A DNA stretch of 64,000 bases from Monarcha castaneiventris obscurior. Its lineage: Eukaryota; Chordata; Aves; Passeriformes; Monarchidae. A program made the position numbers and the translations under genes. Below are positions 11,517 to 23,600 of this stretch, one piece after another. Numbering within the stretch: position 1 is the stretch's first letter; every line of letters starts with the position of its first letter. The DNA lies in assembly GCA_026261815.1 (NCBI GenBank), contig JAMPIT010000848.1:4340001-4404000 (forward strand), given 5' to 3'. Below the pieces are notes generated by a model. That model was not told the DNA's origin, searched no databases, and saw only the letters and a program-made list of their open reading frames with translations.

Positions 11517-14500
11517 GACTTTGTGTCCAGCCCAGAAAATACTGGAGGTGCTAAGCTGAACCAGTGTGATACACGCACGCCTCAGGATTCACATCTTTCA
11601 CTCCACGCAGCCCTGGCCAAAGGATTGCTCTTTGCCTTTTCCGGTGCCACAGAGGATGCCAGGACAGGAGGTGAGGTTGTGCCTTCTCGCTGTTGGGGTG
11701 GGGGAAAGCTGGAGCTGGCAGGAATTACTCCACACACACAGCACGATCTGGCCCGTCCTCTTTATCACTTGCAGAACAGGCTTCTTCAAAACAACCCGAA
11801 ATGACGCTGCTGCTCCCCGAGCTGCTTGCATAATGGAGGATCTTGATGAGCTGATTGCTGTGTTACTGAAAACAAGCTGTAATCTTATTAGCAAATTGTG
11901 GCAGTGACATCTTAGCTATTCTCGCTGGTGCTGTAGAGACAGACCTTCAACTGTGCCATCCCCCATGTGCAAAGTCCTTGATAAAATGCCTTAATAGGAA
12001 CATAAGCGGTGGTTGGCAGCAGTGCTGGATGAAATAGCCTGGGCTAAAAGCACTGTGACTCCTCACAGGGGATGCCCTCAGTGAAGCTATTGAGTATGTG
12101 AGCAAATCTCTGGTCAGAGATAGGCAGATGTATGTCAGCAGTGGCAGACTGCTGCTAAAATTGCTTTAATTCTGGCTCTTTAGTTGCTTTGGTTGAGTTA
12201 AGGCAGGGAAAGGAAAGCATGGTAAGAGTCTGTTGGGTAAGTTACTGTTCACTGCCACCACAGTAATTTGATAATTAATCTCTCTTTGCTTTTATGGCCT
12301 GGTCTGAGGAATCTCAACCAGCCATGTGCTTTCCATTTTCTCCTAAGAGTAAGCTTTAGTAGTTCTTTCCTGCATGTTGGTGTGGGGAGAAAGGAGGGAT
12401 TGGTAGTGGTGTTTGTGTACCAAATTTGGGGGATTTTGAGGGTAACTAATCCAGGCATTAAAGATTTGCAGTAGGGCTTTCTTCTGGTTTAGACCTTTGG
12501 TAGAAAAGTTGTGGAATTTTTGTTCATGAAGCATCTCCTGCATAACTTTGCTCTCTGTGGTGGGAATAGAGTTTTGTGTAGTTCTGTGTGTCTGAATGAA
12601 ATAGCTGATCATGTGTATTTCATGTAAGGTTTTGATAAGGAGTACATTGATTTCTTCCATTCAGGAACCTGCTTTTGTACTTGCATTGATAATTTTGATA
12701 GACTGAGGTTTAAACCTCCAGTACAGAAAATATCTACAGCTATATCTACGTAAAAAAAATAAAGTATATATGTGAGTTACTGCTTCAGGATTTTCTGTTT
12801 TTCAAACACTGCTGTCTGTTATTCCTGGATGCCTTTATCCCTCTACATGATTTTAAACAAGAAAACCTAGTATGTTATGAACTGTGATGTGCTGGCTTGA
12901 GGTGACTTTTTTTCTCTTCAGAATTAACTACACAGTTCATCATTTAGGTTTAAACTGCGTGCTTAGGGTAAGAACCTGGATGCAATGTGAGAAGAGCCTG
13001 CATGGACTTCTTGGTTGTTCCTTTCAATTTTTTGCTTTTGTACTCATCAGTTGTTTTTGACCTTGAAGTAAATTGAAAGCAGGTAAGATGTGTGTGGTGT
13101 GACATTAATGTAGTTTTGTTCTGTAAGGGTCTTTATCTGTCAAAATACTGCAACCAGGTGATCGACTAATATCTTTTTTTTTCCTGCAAGATACTTGGAT
13201 TTCGTGCTCATGGTCTGGGTTGTTATAAATGATGCTGTGGCTTGATGTGCTGCTCCAAACTTGCTCTTGAGGTTGATTCAGACTTTGCGTCTGTTTCTTT
13301 GTTCTGTGTGTGCCTTTGTGCTTGCTCCAGATCTTTGGGGATGTCTTTAAAGACTGGGTGCTGCTTGTGTGGCAGGACTACCTTGTCTGCCTGAATTCTT
13401 CTGTTCTTGTTGCCTTTTTCTCATCTTAGCTTTTCTGGAAGCAGTCTTAAAGGAATTCCATTTTCTTGGCTTGCATTTGTTTCCTCCTGGTCTGTTTGAA
13501 ATGCTTGAGAAGGAACCTTTTTATTTATTCATCTGCTAGAGAGGTATTTCAATGAGGGAGGGATGTTGAGCAAGCAGAAAAGTAGCCCAGGCAGCTCCAG
13601 GTCCTTTGAGAAGCCCTCGCATGGGAGTGATTCAAGCCTGGAGTGAACATAGCAACAGTGTTTATTGTATTTTGGCGTTCAAGAGGGTGAAGAATTACAT
13701 GAGTGTTTGCAACATATTTGCAGTGTGTTGGCAGTATCTAGGAACGGATCAGAAACTGCTCTGAGACTGCGTTTTCCAGCCCAGGATCAGTGAGCCCCCA
13801 GCGCTGAGCCAGGCAGGCAGGGCTTCCAGGGATCCACACGGAGGGGACAGAGAAGAAACAATGGGAAAATGAACTCTGCGAGGTCTGCACCAGCCTAATT
13901 TCTCATAGCTGTGTTATTAATGCTGTGAAGTCAGCCTTAGACCGAAGGTGCCAGGTGAATCCCGAGCCTCATTAAAACTGGCTGTGCTCTTAAACAAGAG
14001 GAGGAAGCTGGATTAAGATGCTCAGTCTTTCCACAGAGCCCTTCCTTTATGGTTGTCCCTAACAAGATCTTTCTGCCAGTGTCCTTTTTGTTGGGTTAAT
14101 TTTTAAAGCTTCATAATCTGCTGCTTTTTGTTACGTTGAGGTGCAGTGGAGTGAACTTGATTATTCCACCTACTCTTTGCCCAGTTGCACTGAGCCATTA
14201 ACGTTTTAAGCCAACAATCTCTGCTTTCAATCTCGACTGTTGCTGTGCTTGCACGTCACAGGTTGCCCTCCAGTTGACTCGGGAATGCAATGAGGAAGAA
14301 CAATCTTTTAGGTACACTGAATCTAAAATTAGCCTTCCACCTGGGCAGCTGGATCTGCAAAGCACCATGCACCGAGTTCAAGGAAAAAAAGGAACTTAGA
14401 CCAGAAAATAAAACGTTTTTTAAATGTGAAGGCCTGAGTTTTATGCTGTCCTGTGGGACAGGAGCAACAGCTTTGGTGTAGCACTTGTAGAGCTGGGCTT

Positions 14501-16443
14501 TGGGTCCTGCTGCCCCTCTGTAGTGCTTCTGTGTGATATTAGCATCCTGCAACTCGGTGAAATCAAGCTTAGTGCGTCAGTAAATGGGCCAGCTGAGGAA
14601 AAAAGTCAGGATGGCTTTTGTTTGACGCAGAAGTAGTTCAGCTGTGGCTTTCCTAGAGTAGGTTTATAGCGTGACTGCTGCACTTTTGGTGCAAGCAGTC
14701 TGGGAACATCTGTATTTCCAGCTGTGGAAGGAAGCAAAGTAACTGTGAGTGATGTGGAAGCACGAGTCAGAGTGGGATGAGGTGCTGCTGTTCCCTGTTG
14801 TCTGGCAAAACTCTGTCCTTGCACCCTAACCCTGAGCAAGAGTCTTGATATGGGCTGAAAGCAGATCAAACCCAGCTGCTGGCCAGGGCATAGCCTGAAA
14901 CCTGGGCTGTAGGGACGTTGTGACCCTCCTCAGGTGTGCTCCAGGAATGTGCCTTTCACAAATAATACTCCACTTGCAGTGATATCTCCTGGACTGAAAC
15001 AGGCATTCAGAGCCTGCTGTCTGGGTAAGTCATGCAGATCTAAGTCAAGAGCCACCCTTTGGAAAGAGCTGAGGATTTTATTTATGTCGGCTTAAACATG
15101 TCTTGTTTTTTCCAGGCAGGCATGGGGAGGGGATTGTCACAGAGCACATCTGCTGGGTGCAAGCTGCTGGGCAGGTCTGGGGCAGGCTCTGCTGGAGCTG
15201 CAAACCTAAATTCTGTTTTGGTGTTGATCCGTGGAGATTTCTGGGGTGTTGTGAGCCAGCCCCAAACCAAGCTGAGCACAAGGGAAAGGTACATTTCAGA
15301 GCTGCTTTAGTCTGTATAACCTAGATCCCACAGGAGTATAGGGCAGTCACTTAAGGCGAGAAGAGTCACCTTGTGCCTGTCGAAAGCCTGTAGTAGAGCA
15401 ATTAGGAGATGCTCTAAGATGGCTCCTGAGTGCTGTGCACTGGGAAACTTCTTCAGGGCAAGTTTCTCTTCCAGTGTTCCTGATATGGACAAAACCAGCT
15501 CCCTCAAAATAATCTGAATTCTTCCTTCCATGTAGTTTCACCTTGCAAGTGATGAGTTCTGTTGACTGGTTCATAATAGAACCCTAGCAAGGTATCGAGC
15601 AGCCTTTTTTGATGCCAGCAAGGTGTCTTTGTTTAAATCTAATCTTATGAGATGGTTGTCAGCAAATGTGAGAAAAAAGAGAGCAGTATTAAGATGAAGA
15701 GTTCATGTGAGGGATGCAACCAAAGTTTTTAAGTCTTAAAATGGGTAAAGATAAAAGTAAAATGTAGAAAAGAGGAAAAATAAATTGGGTTAAGCTACAA
15801 TGAAACTGAGAGAGTTGGACACAAATTGTACAGGTAAAAAAAAGTAAATCTTAGATTTATTTAAGTGTTCCACCAGGCTATAAATCAGTATCTTGTGTGT
15901 TACTTGGACATCCAGAAATAGGAAAGGGAGGATGGGGCTAAACAAGCAGATCACTTCTATCCTTGCCTCTTGGGTGGCAGAATAGCTCCATCGAGTCTTT
16001 CAAGTTTGTGTTCCTGTAAAACAAACAAACAAACCCCTCTTATTCCTGCTCTCAGTGCTGTGGCTGTCTCCAGATGTTCCTGGAGTGATGGTTATTGCTG
16101 TGCTTCTGACCTCCAGGAGAGAGGGGCTGCCTGTGTGTGTCAGTCAGCTGTGAGTGTGATGTGCATGCACGTGTGTAAATACAGGTGCAGAGTGGCCTAC
16201 AGCGTTTGTCTCTCAGTTGTTAGATCTTCCAATTTAGCTTTTTAAAATTTGAAACGCTTCTTGTAACTGAAGCAAATTAGTGCCAGAACTGCTAATAATG
16301 ACTTTCCAGAATGAAAAGGGCTAAAACTTTCCAGATATTTTGCCATCTATAACTTTTGGCTCCTAGACCCAGGAGGCTAAAGAGCATTTCGTGGGTGTTT
16401 TGTTGTCATGGTTTTCAAGGTGTAAGACTTAGAGTTGATTTTG

Positions 16444-16470
16444 TTTTTTTTTTTTTTTTTTTTTTTTTTT
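16444..16470. repeat. Poly-T tract, 27 bases
   Basis: An uninterrupted run of T followed by GG. It could be the reverse-strand tail of a lost retroelement or simple slippage; no flanking element was recognised. Confidence 0.9.
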
Positions 16471-17416
16471 GGTGACGCTAGAAAGGAATTTTGGCCTGCT
16501 TGGTGGTGGTGGCTGTTCATGGGTGTTTCTCAAACCACCCACAGTTAGAGTAGTGTTCCATGTCCTTAATTTTTTATTCGCAAGTGGAACCATTGAGGTG
16601 TTCTCATAAGTATGTTCCACTTATCCCATTTCTTTGTAAGTCTTTGAAAAAGATGTATAGCAGGGCTTAAATGGCTTGGAACTCTTTGAAGACAATTATA
16701 GCTCACTTTAGGAGAGGCACTGTTTTATGAAGTGATGAGAACCTCACAGCACAGGGGCTGAAAGCTGAACGAGGCCAGTCTGGGACTTCAGCTGCGCATG
16801 AATGAATCAGCAGGGTGGTAAGAAAATTCCATATGCTTGGGTTTCCCAGGATGCTTCGTGTTGTTTCACAGCTGAAAAATCTGGTCTGGGCAGGAAAGGG
16901 GGGCCTCAGCCCTGTGAGTTGTTTGTTGTGTGAGCTGAAGTGCAGGAGAAGGAGCTGCGCTGGGTTTTGCATAGGGAGCACAAACCTGCTGGGTTTGGGC
17001 TGCTGTGGTGGGAGCTGCCAGGCTCCTGTCTGTGCCAGGTCCTTGGAGCACACGTGCACCAAGCTTGGAACATCCTGGGTGGCTGTGAATGCAGAGGGTG
17101 TCTGTGCAGACTTGCAGGGAAGGCTCGGAATGAATGTGGGGCGGGCAGTAGGTGGTGTGTGGGAGGTCACTGGAGGGACAGCACTGAAAAGACTGTGTTG
17201 ATCCTGTGTCCTCTCGCATGTTTGGACAGCAGTTTTCCCCATTCTCCAGGGGATTTAGTCCCAGCCTTGTCTGTATTGCTAAACACTGAGCAGAGGAAGT
17301 TCAGCACTTACCTCTGTTTGGCTCTGCTGCAGTCATTAATCAGTGAAGGCTGGACGTGAATGCCGTATGTCATACGTGTAGCTTAATCTCCCTCTCCTTA
17401 TCTCTTCCTCTCTCAG

Positions 17417-17619
17417 CACCAGACATTGCCCTTGGAAAATGAACCAGCTTCCTCCGAAGAGTCCTGTGGCATCCCCGGTGTCAGAGAGCACGAATTCCAG
17501 GGTAGAGGCTTTGGACAACTTGTCAATGGACAGTTTTTGGCTGGAAGTAGAGAATATTAAACAGAGCACTGAAGCCGAGCAGGAGGAATGCAGCCTTGCA
17601 GATGTCAAAACACAGGAGG
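17417..17619 (+). CDS. ARHGAP40: ARHGAP40 exon 2 (first certain coding exon)
   Basis: The acceptor follows a pyrimidine tract (CTCTCTCAG) and the donor is G|GTAGGT. Translation starts at 17439 (residues 1-60) and the exon ends in phase 1. It carries the acidic family motif with the Leu-Ser-Met-Asp-Ser-Phe-Trp core. The 22 bases before the ATG are open in frame, so they could be 5' UTR or coding if the upstream exon is used. Confidence 0.85.
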
Positions 17620-20600
17620 GTAGGTTGCCAAAAATGTTGGGAGTGAGGAGAGGAATGTGAACATCTGAAACAGAAGGTTTGCTTATGCACCTGAAAGATT
17701 CAGAAGCCTGTTGGAGTATGGTTAGAATATTATCAGTCAATCAGAGATAGAGATATTATTTTAATTGGGTGGTGGATAATGCCCTGCAGAAGGGGAGGGT
17801 TGGCCTGGTTTCGGCTTCTGAAGCAAAGCTGACTCCAAAGGTCGGTCCCAGGAGCATGTTCAAGGCTCTAGGTTTTTCAAGCAGCCACACCAAGGGGTGG
17901 GGGCTCTCAGTCCCTGCTCAGGTGGTGTATGGTAAACATTCTGTGAGAGCTGGGGCTGTTCTGGAGGCCTTGTTTGTGTGCGTGGTTCTGAGATTCATCG
18001 TAGTGGCTTTCATGGGAGCTGCTTCTCTGGAAGGCAGACTGTTCCCTCTCTAATTCACTGCTCAAGAAACCACAATAAACATCCAGAAAGCCTTGAGTCC
18101 AGCCACACAAGGTTTTTCCTGCACATCCTTTTTTTGTTTCTTTGGAAGAAATGTGCATGGGGTGTTTCTAAGGCACTTTCTGTACTGCTGATGTTATCCA
18201 GTGCTTTGGAATAGTTGGAACCTGGGCCAGTTATTCCAAAAAGTTGTGGATACATTTTCCTTCCATAGAATCATACAATCACAGAATGGTTTGGGTTGGA
18301 AGGGACCTTAAAGATCATTTAATTCCAATCACCTGCCATGGGCAGGGACACCTTCCACTATCCCAGGTTGCTCCAAGTTCCATCCAACCTGGCCTTGGAC
18401 ACTCCCAGGGATCCAGGGGCACCCACAGCTTCTCTGGGCACCCTGTGCCAGGGCCTCCCCACCTCACAGAGAAGGATTTCTTCCTAATATCTAACACAAC
18501 TTTCCCCTCTTCCAGTGTGAACCCATTTCTCCTTGCCCTTCGCTACACTTGCTGATGATCAGTCCCTTTAGACATGGGGAGTACAACACCCTGGGCTGCT
18601 GGAGGGGTGATGAGTGGTCATAAAGACGCAGTGATCCCACAGGTGGGGATCACACCTTTTCTGGGCCCATGTTGAGGAAATTGAGGCAGTTGGCCCTACA
18701 TCCCCTTGAACACAGGTTTGCAGCCTGCACAGCTGCTGTGCTGCCTGAGAACGATCTGTGTCCTGGGGAAGTGTTTGTGTGACAGTCCCAGTGAGCTGCT
18801 GTGCTTGGGAAGGGCCAACAGCTCTCCTGAGGGCATAGAGAGGCTCTGGAGAGCAGGGTGGGAAGATCATCATCCCTGTCTGCCATCAGTGTCAGCACAT
18901 GGTAAATGTGAAGGTCTGCTGTTAATGTCCCTTTACAGAGGACGTAAGTTGATTTTTAAAACTGGAAGAGATGCAAAGCGATCCAGAAAATGAGTGCACC
19001 AGGAAAGAGACTGGAAAAGAGACCATGCCATGAGATGAAAGACTGTCTGGGATATCCTAAAGACTGATATGCTGGAGGCAATTTGATTACTGTGTGTAAG
19101 CAGGGACACAAGGAAAAGTGTCTTTTAATGCTGCAGATTAATCTAGCAGGCAGGAGCTGAGTGCTTAATTGGCCACTGAAACCAGACAGACTTGAAATGA
19201 TGCTGTGAGTAGCAAAGCCTTCCCAGCAGGCTGGGGAAGGAGGTGGGGCAGGCTCGGGCTCCTGGTGCCTTCTCTGAAGGAGCTTAGGCAAATAAACCTT
19301 GTGCCGGGAGTGTTGGTGGCAAGGGGAAGCTTTGGGTGGTGTGCAGGGTTTGGCTCTCACATCTCTGCAGCCCCTGCTTAGAGCACGGAGGCTGTGGGGC
19401 TCCTCGGAGCCAGAGGCACCTTCACTCTTTGCATAAACCCCGGGAAGCTGCACTCGGGCAGCAGCTCTGTCTGGAGACAGCGTGGCCCAGCCGGGGAGAT
19501 GTGGGTGATAACCACGGCTCAGGGACAGGGGCAGGCTGGGTGCAGGTCAGGCACTGCAAAAACGCCGACCCAGCTGGGAACAGCGGGCTCCTGTGCCAGC
19601 CCCGGGTGAGGGGTGGTGGCTGGGAAGCTGCTGGTGGCAGCAGGAGGCTGCAGGTCTGGGGCGGCTGAGAGGTGCTGGGGGTACTGGTGGCCTTGCTAGC
19701 AGCTGGTGGCAGCAGGAAGCAGCTTTGTCCTGAAATACAGCCTCGTGCTGTCCTTGCTGTCCCTGTTTGCCCAGCTCTCTCCAGGGCCTGACAGCACAGG
19801 CAGCTGAGGACACAGGCACTCTGCCACTAAAATACCTGCTTGTGCCCTTACTGCATGTAACCATGGCTGGGAACTGTCTGCAAAGCGTGATTCTTCACCT
19901 GCAAAAACTAGATGGGATGTGGTGCTCAATGTTTAGTCTGAAATTGTAGGATGCTGTAGCTCTCCTTTAAATATTTGGAAAGTGATTACTTTATTATGGA
20001 TGTTATTTTTGGCTAGGTTATGTTTCAAATAAGTTTGTGGAGCCGGTGTTCTTTAGTTTTGCAAAATCATTCCTAACTGCCCTCCTGAAATGCTGCGAGC
20101 CTGGAACTCACGAGGCAAATCTCAGCAGCTCTCCAGGCTTAAACCTGCAGCTCAGCTTCTGTGGATCTCTGTTCTGACCTGTTTCTCTACCATTTTTCCC
20201 TTTTGCCCATAAATAACCCATTTTGCCGGTTTCCTTTTGTGTTACTGGCAAACCTAACTGGGCCAAAATAGTAAACAGAGGAATTGCAATCTGGTGCTTT
20301 GGCATCAGATGGGGCAGCAGGCTCACACGGATGTCCGATGGAGGGGCTGCTGTTTGGTATTGTGTGTAAGATTTGTTTCCTGTTATGACTGGAATTGGCT
20401 ATTTTCAAAATTTGCAAGCAATACACTTCACTTCCTCTAGTTCCCAAAGGCAAAATAAACCAGAGGCTTTTTGTGTGTTGTTCTGCTGTGAAACCACGGA
20501 TGTAGGACAAGAAGGGCTTTGGTGAGGAGCTGTGAGTGGGACCACGACTGGCTGTGCCCAGGGGATGCTGTTACCTGTTAACTTCTGTAAACCAGACATG

Positions 20601-23600
20601 GGAAAAGACCAAAATTTAAGACTGTGTAGGAAAAACAGACAATTTGCTAGAAGATTCACTTAGGGAAATACTTGACTTTAAGTTCAGCTCTATTTTTGTG
20701 GCATGATGATGTAAAAAGTTCTGTTTCATTATGACACCTAAAATTACAAAGACCATGCTCTGAAGGCTGAGTTTTAATTGTGTCACAACATGTGTTTGCA
20801 AGCTGCATGAACATGAGGTGCCTCCAAAAAAATCAAATTATTTCATCTCTCAAGGAGAGCTGCATGGCTGCTTTTTATCGGTGCGGCAATAATAAAACTT
20901 GGCCTGAGCAGCTGTGATAACTGAGGAGGTGGAAGTTTGCATAGGACAGGAAGAGTGGGAATGAGCTGCTCTGTGCCAATCAGTTCAGTTGTGATTTTTC
21001 TTTTTCCCAGTATAACCTTTGGTAGGGCTGCACTGGAGCTGCCTGCAGCAAGTGAATGTGGCAGATGGAATTGAAAAGATAAAGGCTTTGTGGTGTTTGC
21101 CGCGTTGAGGTTGAAGTCACCTGCTAAATTGTTTCTTTCATCTTTGAATTTCAAGTAGCTGCCTTGCTCAGGGCGCTTTCTCACTTGCACTTCCTTATGA
21201 GTGTATCCCATAAGAAACAGGAATTGTCTTCTGTGTTTGAAGTGCAACTTTATATATATTGAAGAATGATGTGAAATTGAGCTTGTTTGAGTAATGCTGC
21301 TGTACTGTCTCCAGGTTTCCACACTTCCTTCTGGAACTGGAACGGTTTTTAATTTTAGTGATATTTTGAATAGGCCCAGACATAAAAGGAATGTACAGAG
21401 TAAAAGTAACATTTTTGCTTTAGTTGAGTGTATGGATACCAATCCACTTAAAAAATTAAAGAGCAGGGACAAATAGCTCAGCAAGCATATTAAGTAAAAT
21501 ACATCTGAACCTATCAGATCAGGATCCGGATATTTTAAAAAAAAAATTGTTGATACCTAAGCATGCATGTAGATAAATAAGAGGTAAAAGAAGCAACCAA
21601 ATCATTTGGAAAAGTACAAAAGCCAAACATGCAGTGTTGTGTGTTGTGGCTTCTCAGAGACCTTTTGTCCATTCTCAAAGCTGTTGAAAGGTCGGGTGGG
21701 ATGCAGGGAAGCCCTGCCACTCCTTCTGGGGTGGCTGTGTGCTGCTGCCAGAGCTCCCCTTTGAAAGGCAGATTTATCCAGCCCACCTGACTTCCCTCCC
21801 ATATCCTGTCACAATCCTTGTCTGAATAGCGCCCAGAGTCACCCTTGTGCCCTCTTCTACCCAGTTTCTGCGGCAGCCTGTGTTTTTGTGCCTCCACAGT
21901 TTTTTCTTCTCCTTTTTCCTCACCTGGGGTGGACAATGAGAACTGTGTGGTTCTGGGCAGCTCCCCCTGCCCAGAGAGCTGTGTGTCCTCTGCTGTCATC
22001 CGCACACCCCGCTGGGCACTGGGAATAAGGCTGAGATTGTGAGAGCAGCCACGGCTTCAGAGCAAAGCCGGTGATGTCCCATGGCCACCCCAGAGAGGGA
22101 AGGTCTCAGGCTCCTGTTTCGTGCCCCTGGAGCATTGCGAGCGCCCGGATCGCTGCCCTCCTCTCACGCTGCCTTCTCGTTCCCCGCTTGGCAGAGGGAG
22201 AAGCCGAAGCCGAGTGGCTGCAGGACGCGGGGCTGTCCGAGCTCCTCGGGGAGCCGGGCTCGGACCAGGACAAGCTGGTGCTGCTGTCCACGCTGACCAG
22301 GACGCAGGCGGCGGCCGTGCAGCGCCGGCTGGACACCTACTCGCGCTCCCGGCGCAGGAGGAACAAGCACCCCGTGCGCGATGTCCGCGACATCTTCGCA
22401 GTGCCCGGCTCGCAGGTTTGTAGCTCCAGTGGGATCTCCTAAAAGAGCTTCTTTGCCTCGTGGGAGCTGACTTGGCTTGCTGGGGCTGGGGGCTCCTGTT
22501 ATGTGTCTGTCTCTTGAGTGGAAGGATGCTGAGGTGGGAGGAATCCTGGTTGCAGCGCTAAGTTATTGCAGAGCCTGCAGCTCCGGAGCCTCCCGGGCTG
22601 GGATAACATTCCTGCTGGAGTGCTTCGGTGTGGTGCCGGCAGCGCGGCAGCCTCGTGGAGCACCGGCATCGTTTGGAGCCCTCTTATGTTTTCTTTCTTC
22701 CAGTGACATGTTCAATCACCATTAACCAAAACAAAGGGACCTCCCAAACTCAGTTCTGATAAACTGACCTTGTGGAGCTGCAAATCCTGGAGAAAGACTA
22801 ACTAAACCTTTTTGGGGGGGTTTGGTTGGTTTATTTAGATTTTTTTTTTCTTGGTGGAGAGCTCATGACCACCGGCTTTTCAGCTGTTTTCCTGCGGTTC
22901 TTCTCTTTTGGTTGTGGCTAAACCAACTTATTTCTTCTTTTTCAGGACACAGCAGCAGAGAAAGAGGAGTCCAGCCCAGACCCACTGTGGCACAATCTAC
23001 GGACTTCAAACACCCAGAGAAGTAAGAAGGAAATTTTTAAATGCAGAGTAGGACTGAATGGGGAGCAGAATCTGAAGCAGGGCTGGAACTAGAAGGAAAG
23101 CCACACACTCACATATATCAGTATATACAGGCTCTGAAACATTGACCTTGTTTGTACTGGGGTTTGGGTTTTTTCACATGATTATTCACCCCTGTGGATT
23201 AATAAACTTTCCCAGGCTCCAGTGTTGTTAGGATTGCCACTCAAGCTGATCATTGTAACTTTCTGATAAAGCAACTGAAAGATGAAAATGAAATCAGACT
23301 AGTAAAGATCGTACGGTAAAAATCTTATAAATGCCACGTGCAGTTGTGTAAAGAGATGTTAGCCATAGATGTGTCCTTTAATTTAAGGCTGTGGTTGTGT
23401 CTTAGCAGTGACCTGGTGATTTTAACAGTAATGTTATGACTTCACACTAATCACAGAATCATTAAACTTGGAACAGATCTCTAAAATCATCACGTCCAAC
23501 CACTAACCCAGGACCAGTGTGTTCACTACTAAACCATGCCCCCAGGTGCCACATCTGCATTATACTCCACCACTTCCCTTGGCCTGTTCCAATGTTCTGA

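Larger units (their letters stand above)
8284..17416 (+). other. Intron 1 if the CpG exon is used; otherwise upstream flank
   Basis: A 9.1-kb non-coding stretch. It holds a CR1 at 11324-11516, a doubled CTAATTAATTG site at 9412-9435, an A tract near 8980-8996, and a 27-base T tract at 16444-16470. Long minus-strand open frames here (for example 9412-10050) have no recognisable protein features. Confidence 0.4.

Noticed and set aside
16444..16470. Poly-T tract as the tail of a processed pseudogene on the minus strand
   Set aside because: No coding remnant or target duplication was visible next to it.
20843..21484. 213-codon open frame on the minus strand in intron 2
   Set aside because: Composition is like translated AT-rich intron; there is no domain, no splice context and no similarity I recognise.
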